The notes under the pieces are model-generated. The model worked only from the letters and a program-made list of their open reading frames with translations, was not told the DNA's origin and made no database searches. This document shows positions 32,448-43,600 of a stretch of DNA of 64,000 bases, piece after piece (position 1 is the stretch's first letter; each line of letters starts with the position of its first letter). The stretch comes from Euglena gracilis. Its lineage: Eukaryota; Euglenida; Euglenophyceae; Euglenales. The stretch lies in contig CP154956.1 in NCBI GenBank assembly GCA_039621445.1, positions 82,890,474 through 82,954,473 of the forward strand, in the 5' to 3' direction. Position numbers and translations under genes: made by a program.

Positions 32448-33318
32448 GTTGGTAGGAGTATCCACCACGTGTCGTCCAAAGGTGGGGCCACAGGCTACCC
32501 ACTCCAGTGTGGACCACCTCCTCCCTTTTCCAGGGTGGGAATTGATGTGGAATTTGGGAGGGGCCACACTTTTCAAAATTTGGCTCTCAGAGGTCTGGCC
32601 TCAGTTTTCCAGGGTATGCTGCAGTAGAGCTGGCTAGAAACCGCTGCACAGGGCGGCGCCCTTCTAGTGTACACACACCATTGCCACATCCCATGGGCTG
32701 GCGGAGGCTTTGGGGCATAGGGTTGGGGATGTCCCACAAAATTGGAGGTGCATGAAAATCAATGCTCCATACTATCTGCATCTGCATCTAATTATGAGAC
32801 AAGCATGCACATGCATCTAAGCATGTGTTTGCACACACAATGTGCGCACGTGTGCATTTATGTGAGTGTTTAAATGAATAAGTGTGCAAATATCTTTGTG
32901 TGTGTGCACGCGCCCCCTGTGTGTCGCCCCAGTGTGTGCCTTAGGCACAGGAAGAATGCCTCTGGACCCGGTGAATCCTGTCCACCGAGCCATCCAGTTA
33001 CCTCACAAATAACACTTCTGGAACTCGGCTGACAAACATAAACGCCTGCAGTGCAGCAGTCACCGTGAAACTGACCGCGGCGACATGTGCTGCGTTGCAC
33101 CGTCCACGTGGGTCATGGCTCGACATGAATGACAGCCCGGGAACACCGTTGAGTGTTCAGGAATGGCTTCTCTTTCAGCCCAGGGGAGGACAGCTGACAG
33201 AAAGATTTGAGCTCCACAAAACACCCTGTTCATATGGGCCAAGCATGAGAAGCAATTTCGACACAACTGCAGACAAAGATGCACATACACATACACAAAT
33301 CTCATCCTCACAACACCC

Positions 33319-33419
33319 ACCCTCTATGGACACACACAGACACACACACACCCACACACACACACACATGCACTCACTCACTCACTCACCCACCCACACC
33401 CACCAACCCACCCACCCAC

Positions 33420-33455
<36 letters not shown>

Positions 33456-33515
33456 CACTCACTCACCCTCCCACCCACAAACCCCTCACACCCACACCCA
33501 CACCCACACATACAC
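33319..33515. repeat. CA-rich microsatellite
   Basis: CACACA, CACTCACT and CCCACC repeats. The GC-rich stretch just before it (33,060-33,180) is open but has no splice or domain support. Confidence 0.85.
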
Positions 33516-33831
33516 ACAACGACCCCAGTGGTAATCCAAAAAAGAAGCCTGTCTGAAAAATATAAAGACACCTGTGAAACAGAAAAAAATACCCCAGCAG
33601 CCTGCGGCTATCAAATCCCCAAGCCACAGGTTCCTATCCCTTCCTTAGGTCCCTCTGCCCAATGTACTCCATCGGCGTCATGTTTGCAGTTCTTGGCGGG
33701 CACAGCCCAAACGTGGTTCTGGTCTGTCCCACTGGACTCACATACCGAAACCCATTGCAGGATTTGGCTCATTCACCCAATCAGATTTGATTGGCGAAAC
33801 CCAGCGGCTTGGGCCAGCACTGTCAAGAGGG

Positions 33832-33832
<1 letters not shown>

Positions 33833-33905
<73 letters not shown>

Positions 33906-33990
33906 ATATATATCTATATATATATCTATATATATATGTATATGTATGTATATGTATGTATATGTATATATATGTTATATATATGAGAGG
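33833..33990. repeat. (TA)n microsatellite
   Basis: About 70 bp of pure TA followed by TATC and TATG variants. Confidence 0.95.
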
Positions 33991-35378
33991 GTGAAATAAA
34001 ACATCCTGCTCCTTGACGGTGACGCTGACTCTCATCCCCAGTTTCAAATTTCCCTTTGACAGATGCTTGGTTTGCACTGACATCATTCAAAGAGAACCTG
34101 ACCGAACTTGAAATTAATTGGAAAAAAATCAATCAACCGGTGAGTTTTGTGTTTGCTTCCTTTCTTGCAATTTGATCTTGGCTTGCATATCTGACTCTAA
34201 TTATTTGGTGCATCTTATCTTGAACAGATTTGTGAAAATATGGAGGAGTGTCATTTCTCGAAATGTGTCTGTAAACAAGGTCGGTCTGAAAAAATGATTA
34301 TTCTGACGTCATTTCAGAGAGGTCTGCCTCATATTGGAAGAATTTGACAAATATTCAGCCCCTTGTCCCTGCTTGCTTCCTCCGTTAATGTGTGAAAAAC
34401 AGATACAACACCCAGTTGGCATAAAAAATAAAATAATAAAAAAACAAAAGCAAAATTTAAAGGAAAAATAAAAATAAAGTTAAAAATAGAAAAATATAAG
34501 GTCGGATGCCTCCAGAGTGCATCAGGATTATTAACCCCAAATGCTGTTTTGATTCTCACTCTCAGGGGGCTGAAGATGATTTCGTTGGAAAAACTTGGAG
34601 AGCACTGAGCCCACATGTTGCGATTGGGGGACTGTGCCCCAGTAATGGTGTGCTTTCAAGTTTCGAATTCTAAATTTAATCCAGTTCATCCATTCAAATA
34701 TTATTATCACAAGGAATGTGTCATTCTGTGAATTTCATATTTCTGGGAGGCGCAAATGCTCCCCGTTGGAATAAAAAATATAAATGCTCCCATACTCCCG
34801 CCCATACTCCCGCCCCCCTTCTTCAACGACCAGGCTTGTCTAACGACCCCACCAAATATCCAATGCAGGCACTCCATCTCTGTAAATATGACTTTTTGCA
34901 GTGGAATTGTTTTTTTTTTAAAAAAAAGATATTAAAAAATCAAACAACAGGGTTTCCCTCCCATTCGTGGTGGGGACCGCCATTTCTGATTTGTGATTAT
35001 TTGTGATTATTCGTGGTTCCAAAAATCCGCCTGGTTTCCAGCTAACTGGGATGCCGGCAGGAAGCAGGGCGGTCCTTAAGCAAAAAAAAATCCCGTCCCG
35101 ACACATTCAATGAAAAATCCATAGGGGAAAATGACCAAAAAAGTGGCCATGTTTTGGCAAAAAAAAAACAGGTCGACTTCGGGAAAAAAAGTGGTTTCAT
35201 CCTTGAATTGTCGTCCATCCACCCAAAATGTCAAAAAGTGTGTTTTTGGACTTTTGAATTTTGGACCCCCGTTCAAATACCTGGTCGCCCTGCGCTGGCC
35301 CTTGGTCGGCCCTTAGGCCAGGGGGCGGTCCTTAACGGAAAAAAAAAACTTCCCGTCCCTTATGGACTGCCCTAGCAG

Positions 35379-35686
35379 CAGGGCGTTGCTTAAGGACCCC
35401 CGGGGGGGGGGGGTCCAGCTCAGAGGCTGGAAAATTTGGGCTGGCTGGAAAAAGGCTGCGGATTTTTCCACCCAAAATTTGGGCTGGCCAGCCCAAATGT
35501 GACCCATGTTGCCCATTTTTCGGCCCATTTTTGCACCCCTGAAAGGCAAAAAAAACCGTTACCGTCCAGCCGCCCTTCGGGCCGCTGGAAAATAAATAAA
35601 ACACGTCGATGGGGGGGGAAGGGGGGGGTCCCGGACTTGAAAAAGGCTGCTGGGGCCGGGGTCAAACTTGCTTAAGCAACGCCCTG
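35379..35686 (+). mobile_element. Family B inverted-repeat element
   Basis: Ends CAGGGCGTTGCTTAAGG and CTTGCTTAAGCAACGCCCTG, interior AAAAAGGCTGC and GCCCTTCGGGC shared with the 12,515 copy. Flanks CCTAGCAG and CGTGGCAG match at 6 of 8. It sits beside sequence bounded by GGGCGGTCCTTAAG repeats (35,066 and 35,325), probably a further related element. Confidence 0.65.
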
Positions 35687-35749
35687 CGTGGCAGGAAGAA
35701 CAATGCTTTTAGGATTGGAAATGCCTCCCCCCTGGGGGGTCGCTAAAAT

Positions 35750-36245
35750 GGCCAATGCTCATCTCCGACCAGGGGGGGGGGAGGGTGGTCGTTGGACAAG
35801 GGGGGGGGGGGTGGACCCCAGGTCGGAGGAAAATTGACCGAAGATGGGGGTATACGGCCATTTTGGACTATTTTTGGCCATTCTTGCCATTTCTTGACAA
35901 TGGTTGGCATTTTTGGCTATTTTTAGGCCATTTTGGTCATTTTTGACAACTGTTAGCAATTTTGGCCGAACCAACATCATATGTATGCAAAAAGATCATC
36001 TCTGACCGGGGGAGGGGGTGGTCGTCAGACAAGCCCGGTCGTTGGGCAAGGGGGGGGGGGTACACAAAGTTGCCAACGTTGTACCTATGCATCATCATTG
36101 TGTGAGCGTTCCAATGTCCAAACAAACCCCTTTTTGGCTGAAAACATGATCCATCACAAAAGCAGAAAGCAAAGTCGCTTGCAGCCAGTTGTTGCGCAAC
36201 AGTGAAGCGGTAGTCAACCTCATCGTCAGAATAAGTAGAAGACAT
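35750..36245 (-). other. Spacer with one odd open frame
   Basis: G-run repeats (CCAGGGGGGGGG..GGTCG) and 'TTTTGGCCATT' words. At 36,245-35,937 the minus strand reads MSSTYSDDEVDYRFTVAQQL then AASDFAFCFCDGSCF, which looks protein-like, but its codons are not G/C-ending, unlike every confirmed exon here. Not called as a gene. Confidence 0.25.
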
Positions 36246-37040
36246 TTTCTAAAGAACAAAATAAAACACAGTTCCGAATGCTGAATGACTGCATTTGTAA
36301 AGAAAAAAAATCCCAGGAAAAAAATCTCATTTGTGGTTATTCGTGATATTCGTGATTATTCGTGATTTTCGAAAAATCCGAAATTCGTGGTGATTCGTGG
36401 TTATTCGTGATTATTCGTGCCACGGATCAGAGGGAATCCCTGGCAACAATCATCGTTCGTTGTTGGTGTTTGTGCAGCAAAAAAGGCTCCCCCCACCCAC
36501 CCAGCCACAGCAGAGATTGGATTGACAGTGCGACTGATCGAGCGGGGGGGGGGGGGGGGCTGCATATGAGGCAGCAAGGGAAGGGAGGGGAAGGGACAAT
36601 AGGGAGCGACAGCCCGGCACGGGTCAGCCATACAACGCAGGGTGGCGGTGAACGCCCTTGGAAACCGCGTGGCGGCTCCCTGGGCGGGACCCAAAACTAC
36701 GGGTACCTCTGTAATGCACCAAATCGAAAATCGACCAAAAAAGCTTAAGCGCCCCTTGGGGGGACTTCCAGCAACACTACGGACCAGGACAGAGGTGCCG
36801 GGAAGGCGACGGACAGAAAATGCAGGGCATTGTCCAGAAATGACCAGGAACAAATGTGTTCATGGGATGGGGAATGGTGGACAGAGCAATACGCTAACCT
36901 GTCCAAGGGACTGGCACTGTTGAGAGGATCGGGGGGTCGACGGACGATGAGCAGCCAAGGGCTGGGGGTTTTGTCATGCAGGCGTTTCCGTTACGACGCC
37001 TTTCGTCCTCGTTTCTTGCAGTTGTTTTGTGGAGTCCCCA

Positions 37041-37458
37041 GGACGTATGGGAAGCCTTTGGGGGGGTGGTCCAGACACCCCTCCCAACATGGAGAGGGTG
37101 GGCCCTCCTCCCTTGAAACTGAAGGGGGCCGGGAGAATCTTTGGTTTTGTGCAAAAGTTTCCAAGGTTGCTCATTTTTTGGAATGTTTTTGAGTACTGCT
37201 TGTACGGAAAATGCCAAAACATCAAAAATGCGCAATATGCAGTCTGCTCAAAAGTGAGGGAAAGGGCATTTTTGAATTTTCTTTGCTACTTTGGAACCTG
37301 TCAAGGATGGAGGGTGGGATCCGGACACCCTCAACATCTGGGGGGGGGGTCTGTACCCCCCCTCCCCGACCACCTTACACCCCCCAGGAGGAAGCCAGGA
37401 GGGGGGTCCGGACCCCCTACCACCTACCTCAAAACCGACGGGCTTCCCATCTATCCCT
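37041..37458 (+). repeat. Family G inverted-repeat element
   Basis: GTATGGGAAGCCTTTGG .. AAACCGACGGGCTTCCCATC, with the shared core 'GAAAATGCCAAAACATC', 'GCGCAATATGC' and 'CTTTGGAACCTGTC'. Confidence 0.65.
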
Positions 37459-38289
37459 CGGACTCCCCCCCCCCAGAACCTTGCAGCATATGTGTGTTTG
37501 AAATGACTGATATGCAACTAAATCAACTTTGTGCCTCTCCATGTACATCCCCAAAACGCAGACCTGTGTGCTTGTGAGGGTGTTGGGGGTGGCCCCTGTC
37601 ACCAACCTTTAAGTTTGGGTCTCAAAGAAAAGGCCTGGAAGGGGGGAGGGGGAAGGTCATCGGGTGGCTGCTGTATCCCAAGCACTGGGCACCAACGGCC
37701 AATACGACAAGCGGATTGGAAGCCCCACGCTTTCATTCATCTTTGGGAGAACGGCCGTCGGCAGCCACCCACCCACCCATGGGCCCAGCACCTCTAGTCG
37801 AGCCCCAAAAATTCCCCATTTTTGGCCATTTTAGGCCATTTTAGGCCATTTTAGGCCATTTAAGGCCATTTTAGGCCATTTTAAGGTATAAGTGGGGGTT
37901 CTGAAAATTATGATTTTGCGAGAACAATATCATACCGTGTGCAAGCTTTCTCTTATTCAGCAATAAGAAATGCACAACCAAAAAGGCATGCAAAATTCAT
38001 GAACACTGGATCAAAACCATGGGAAGCTCAACAAATCTTAATTCATACCCACAGAGGAATTCTGAACACTAAGAATTTATGGCAATGAAATTTTTAAAAA
38101 AAAAAACGTTGGACAAATATTGAAATCTTTTATTTGCACTCCCCGAATAGAAGCCCCCTTCCTCGGTTTTCGACCAACGTTCCGCGGGGGTTTCTATTCA
38201 GGGGGGGGGTTTAGGAGAGAATCTCATTCATTGGTATCGGTATTATATCATTAGTATTAGTCTCAGTATCAGTATTAATATTAATATTA

Positions 38290-38316
38290 GCATGATGATG
38301 ATGATGATGATGATGC

Positions 38317-38367
<51 letters not shown>

Positions 38368-38394
38368 CGACGACGACGATGATGATAATGATGG

Positions 38395-38425
<31 letters not shown>

Positions 38426-38520
38426 CGTTATCATTATTTATCATTATCATTATCATTATCATTATCATTATCATTATCATTATCATTATCATTATCATTA
38501 TCATTATCATTATCGTGATC
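38290..38520. repeat. (GAT)n followed by (CATTAT)n microsatellite
   Basis: About 130 bp of GAT/ATG units with GAC interruptions, then about 95 bp of CATTAT hexamers. Confidence 0.95.
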
Positions 38521-39039
38521 ATTTGTGGTTTTGAAAAATCCCAAAAAATGAGCTGGTTTTTTATTTGAGAGAATCCCCGATACCTAACAAATGAGCATAC
38601 ACATCTTTCAATTGAGATTTTTCCAACGTCTTTCATCTTTTTTTTTCTGTGTTTCCCCATGGTTCCAAATTTGCACTGTTTCATTATTTGCGAAACAGAC
38701 ATCGTTGCACCAAAAAAAAGATGGGAGTCAGAAAAAATACAGCTGTCCAAACCTTCAAAACTCAGCAACCAAGAGAAGGTTGGGGACCGTGGATGTGGGG
38801 ACTGATACTATTATTAGATGGGTGAAAAAAAAAGGACCTTGTGGGGGGGGCTGTGCTCCTCCACCCAATCCACTGTTTTTGGGCCATTTTAGGCCATTTT
38901 AGGCCATTTAAGGGACCAGGTTTTGAATAGTGCTGAGCTCTTTATGGGAGCTGCACGTAATGGACGGTAGAAATGACTAGCGCTGCGAGTTTCGCAGATT
39001 TACATTATTTCTTTCGATTTTTTCGACTATTTTCGACCC

Positions 39040-39985
39040 AGTTTTGACCCAAAGTCAATGGGTTCGGGTCAGAACGGGGCTCTGGCGGGTCGAAAAACGC
39101 TCATTCTTGGCTCAGGTTTTCCGGGCCCGGGAGGCCAAAAAAACATGAAACATATTTTTTTTTCGATTTTTTCCGACTTTTTGACCCAAAAATGGCTGAA
39201 AACGGTAAATTCAAAACAACCCAAAACCTGTACAAAATGGCAAAAATGGCCGAAAAATGGCCGCAACCCGGGCTAGACAGGGAACTGCGTGTGTTTAGGT
39301 CTCCGGACATTTCCTTTGATTCCCCACCGTTTTTGAGAAATTTTGGAAAAATTGATTCTTTGACCCAAAACAGGGCCGAAAACGGCCAAGGCACAAGCGT
39401 GCCGTGCTGTTTTGGGCCGTAAATCGGCCATATTTCGGGCTAGGCGGGGAGTTGCAGGGAAAACAAAATACCGGTAGATAGGGCATTCCAAGGGCTTCAA
39501 TTTAGGTCTCCGGACATTTCCTTTGATTTTGCTTCATTTTCGAGATATTTTGAAAAACACCGATTTTTCGACCCCGAAAAAAGCCCAACATGGCCCCAGA
39601 AACGGGCCAAAATGGGCCGCAAAATGGCCGAAACTCCGGCTACAACAAGAGTTGGGGGAAAAATAAACCATGGTTGGATAGGGCATTCCAAGGGCTTCAT
39701 TTTTGCTCTCCGGACATTTTCTTTGATTTTGCTTCATTGTCGAGATATTTTGAAAAAAATCGATTTTTTAACCAAAAAAACGGCCCAAAAAACCCCAAAA
39801 TGGCTGTTTTGGGCCGCAAAAGCGCGCCGGAACATGGGCCAGGCGTGTCGGCGGCCAAAACGGCGAACGGGGGGGGGGGGTGATAGAGGGCCTCCGGGGG
39901 TGCATTTCGTCAGACCGACATTTCCGGAGATAATGTACGTTTTCTCAAAATATTTTTGAAAAATCGATTTTTTGACCGATCTTTG
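39040..39985. repeat. Dispersed/tandem repeat block I
   Basis: Imperfect tandem copies (~190-200 bp) carrying 'GGGCATTCCAAGGGCTTC', 'CTCCGGACATTTCCTTTGAT' and 'CATTTTCGAGATATTTTG'. The same units follow the 160-bp array at 45.4-45.8 kb. Flanked by TTTTAGGCCA runs (38,870-38,915; 40,085-40,120). Confidence 0.7.
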
Positions 39986-40636
39986 GACCCCGGCGAAATG
40001 GCAGAGTCGGAAGAGGGGGGGGGGCTTACCCATAAAGGGGTAAGAGCTCAGCGACCCCCATCTATAGGGGGTCAAGAAATTATTTTAGGCCATTTTAGGC
40101 CATTTTAGGCCATTTTAGCCATAGGTGCCTGCCCACGGTGCGTGGCCCGTATCACTACAGCGGGGTAGTCAACAAGCTGGTGTGTAAGGGTGTGGTGTCT
40201 GATGAGGGGGAGACAAGAAAACAAATAAACTTATAAATATAATTGAAAATATAAAAAATATGTTTTAATTAAGGTATTATTATTCAATTTTGCTTTGATG
40301 TAATTTAATTTATTTACTGATTCAAAAAAAAATTAAAAATATATATAAATTTCTATAAAAAATAAGCAATAGAAATATAATAAAAATAATTATGCACAAA
40401 ATAAAACAAGAAAAACGAGCAAAAAAACACATGAACGCAAAAAAAATGCCATTAAACAAAAAAAAGTGCAAGTTGCAGGTAAAATCCTTTCCAGGGTCAT
40501 GTGTGGGATGTCAATATATTATTGTGTGTAATTATTGTGTAATCTGTTTTCTCATCCATATTTCACCCCATTTTCATTTCCGCTCAGTCCTTTTTTGTTG
40601 AAGCGTGGGTAGCCAAAGAACAGAGGGTGCAGCATT

Positions 40637-40671
40637 TTACTCTTTGGAAGCAGGCGGAGTCGGCTCAGTTC
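40637..40671 (-). CDS. PARG: PARG last exon
   Basis: Acceptor TTTTCTTTACAG; completes Gly and reads [10 protein letters not shown] then TAA. Short polar tail after the catalytic fold. Confidence 0.75.
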
Positions 40672-43600
40672 CTGTAAAGAAAAGAATGGAGCAAGAGGCC
40701 GAACTATTTCCAAAATCCCATCATTGATGGGAATAAACACAAATTGAAACCCCAATTTAATGACCCCAATTGCACAAAAAAAACAGCAACAAAAGGCAAA
40801 TGTTGATTTCGTTGGAACAAGATATACAGTGAGTCAAGGTGCTCCTCTTTGGAACAAATACCCTGCGTGGGTGGGAACCATACCAGAGAGGTTGGGCGTT
40901 GGGCCTGGTTGGGGGAGGGACAACAGCAGTTGGCAAAAGAATGCATTTTCAGTGTCGAAAAAAATTGGCTTAAAAAATGGCGCCTTTGGGGAGAAGGGCA
41001 GAGGAACCCCCCACCCACCGGGGTGGGGGGCGTACACCCCTCACAGGGTTTCCGATTTGTGCTCACCTTCTGTTTCAGTTACTGTCCTGATGGGATAAAA
41101 TGGAGGTGTTTTTTGTATTCATATACCTCAGCAAACTGGATGCAATCTGCGTGTTGTGTCCTTTATCGGAAAGTTGGTTAAAGCCGGAATTCAGTCACTC
41201 CCAGACATGCAAGTCAATCAAAACCACTGACAGGGGACAGATACACTCAATCACTAAGGGGGGTTGAGAGTTTGGCAGCAGAGAACTTGGATGAAGTCTG
41301 TTTCTTTTAATTTCTGCTGGTGCACATTGATGGTAATTCAAATGCAGCATGCTAACTCGAAACTGGCTTCGTTTTGGGTAGCAACAGGCAGCAACACCCT
41401 ACAGGTAGCGAACACAACAGATACAAAGGCTTAGGGATACTGGTTTCAAACAGTGGGCAGAGAAACTCGCAAAGCTGCAAGGAGTTGCAAACCTCCCTCG
41501 CCAATCTGTGCAGTCAGCCAGGGCAAGAAGCCCTCGGAGGGCTGCCTCTCGCTGCGGAATATCAGGCTGATGAGGTTGCCCACTGACACAGGCTTCTCTG
41601 CCTGACAGGCAGCCAATGGGCATGCGTGGCGTTTTTTTTTTGAAATCGATTGCGAAAAATGTGAGGGGGAGGCACTTGGAATAAACATGTGCATGCATAG
41701 AAACACAGATTGTATGCAAATATGAATGCAAAATTTTTTTACAACACGTAAGAATATTTATGCACATGTAAATTTGCATATATGGGCACATGCATTAATT
41801 ACATACATATGCACATGCCCTGGAGCTGACACTACATTGTTAAGCTCCAGGGTTCTTGAATTCGGGACTTCCCACCTCTGCATTGCTACCACCTGGGAGG
41901 CCGCCGACCCAAACAGCTAACAAGTGTTTCTACGAGCGTTCACCAGCACCTCGGAGGGGAGGGTATGTGGCGAAGGCGCAGACCTCGACGCGGTCCGCGA
42001 GGGCGGTGATGGCGGCGGCCAGCTCCCGGTCGCCGAACACGAAGTAGTGCAGCGGCCGGCCGGCAGCGGAGGCGGCGGCCCACTGTGGGGCCAGGCTGGG
42101 GCTGCGCGACTGCACTGTGACTGTACTGTGACTGTACTGTGACTGCACTGCCTGCGCGACGCATACTGCGGGGGAGCACAACCCCGTGAGGTGCAAAAGG
42201 CACATGAAAGCCAGGGATGTTTTCGTTGGGGAAGAAAGCCTCAGGGACCTACTTCTGAGGGCTCAATTCTGGGGTCGAATTCCTTTTTGGCAAGAAAAAA
42301 GAGGAACCCCCACTCCAAGGGACGTGGTCACCAGTCCGCTCTCCAGCCTCACCCTTGGGGGGGGGGGGGCAAAAACCTACCCCCTCGGTCACCAACCTTC
42401 AAAAAAATCTCTGCTGAAAGACTGCACTGCAAAAAAAAAAACTGCACAAACTGCGGGGCATATCCCTCTGTCTGGTTACCCCTGCAATCAGCTGTGCACC
42501 CGTCCTGGTTAACAGAGTGAATAAAGTAATCAGGCGTTCTGCAGCAGGATTTTTTGCTGCGAAAAGAAAGCTTTTTGAAAAGAAAAGCGTGTTAATCTTG
42601 AATGAGGGGCTTCTTGTTGTATTGAGGGAAACACACACACACACACACACTGTCTAAACGGGAGGTGTCCAAATAATTTGGCAGGGCAGGGGAAGCACTG
42701 ACACATCTCCATATCATGTGGGAGGTTATTGACAGTCAGAATCAACTCAGATGGTGCCAAATGGGGAGGGAGAGTTTAGAGGGAAAACAAACAAGAAAAA
42801 CAACACTTCTCGGGACAAGTCGAATTTGGCCCTCTGCCTGGGGGGTGTTAGACTCTCAACGTGACAGGGGGGAAAGATGGCTCAGTGTGCAGGTTGTTGT
42901 TGTTGTTTACAGGCCTGTTGGGCGGCGGTTGGAGCCGGGGGGGGGGGGCAGCCTGGGCAGGGCCATCTTGAGGTGCTTGCAGCCGAGGAACGCCCCGCAG
43001 CCCCAGTTGCCGCTGGCCAGGGGGGCGGGGGGCGCCCCGGTCTCTGGGTTGGACGGGAAGGCAGCGACGCTGAAATGATGGTCAGCGGCGTGGGGACAGA
43101 CCCTGCCTGCCTGCCTGTCTGTCTGTTTCTGTCTGTCTGTCCGTCCGTCCGTCTGTCCCAGGGCAGAACAGGAAGGCCTGGTGGGGGGGGTCGACCCCCC
43201 ACCTGGGAGGTGGGGGGGGGGGTCGACCCCCCTCCACCCACCACAGCATTTTCACTGATTTCCGGGAAAAGGGGGATTTTGGCCGGAAAAAAATTTTGAA
43301 ATTTTTTTGAAAAATGAACCCAAAACACATGATTTTTTGATGGAAAACCACATTTTTTTCACAAAAAAATGTCAAAAATTTCAGGGTTAAAAATTCGTAG
43401 TTTTTAGGAGGGGGGTGAAAAAAAAATGAACGTCAAAAAAAAGTGAACCAAATTTTGGCACAATCAAATTTTACTGACATTTTTTCTCCTTGAAATTTTT
43501 GGACTTTCAATGGCATTTTTTGCTTCAAAAACCTCTCGAAACCAAACTTTTGAGAAAATGTTGAATTTTTGGAAGGTGTGAAAAAATGGGGTTTTGAGGG

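Noticed and set aside
32066-32637. Open frames rich in Tyr-Ile-His or Met-Tyr-Val-Cys
   Set aside because: Products of the (CATA)n repeat.
42882-43328. Plus/minus open frames rich in Gly/Pro overlapping 42.96-43.08 kb
   Set aside because: They are other-frame shadows of the [12 protein letters not shown] exon extended through G runs and a TGTC repeat.
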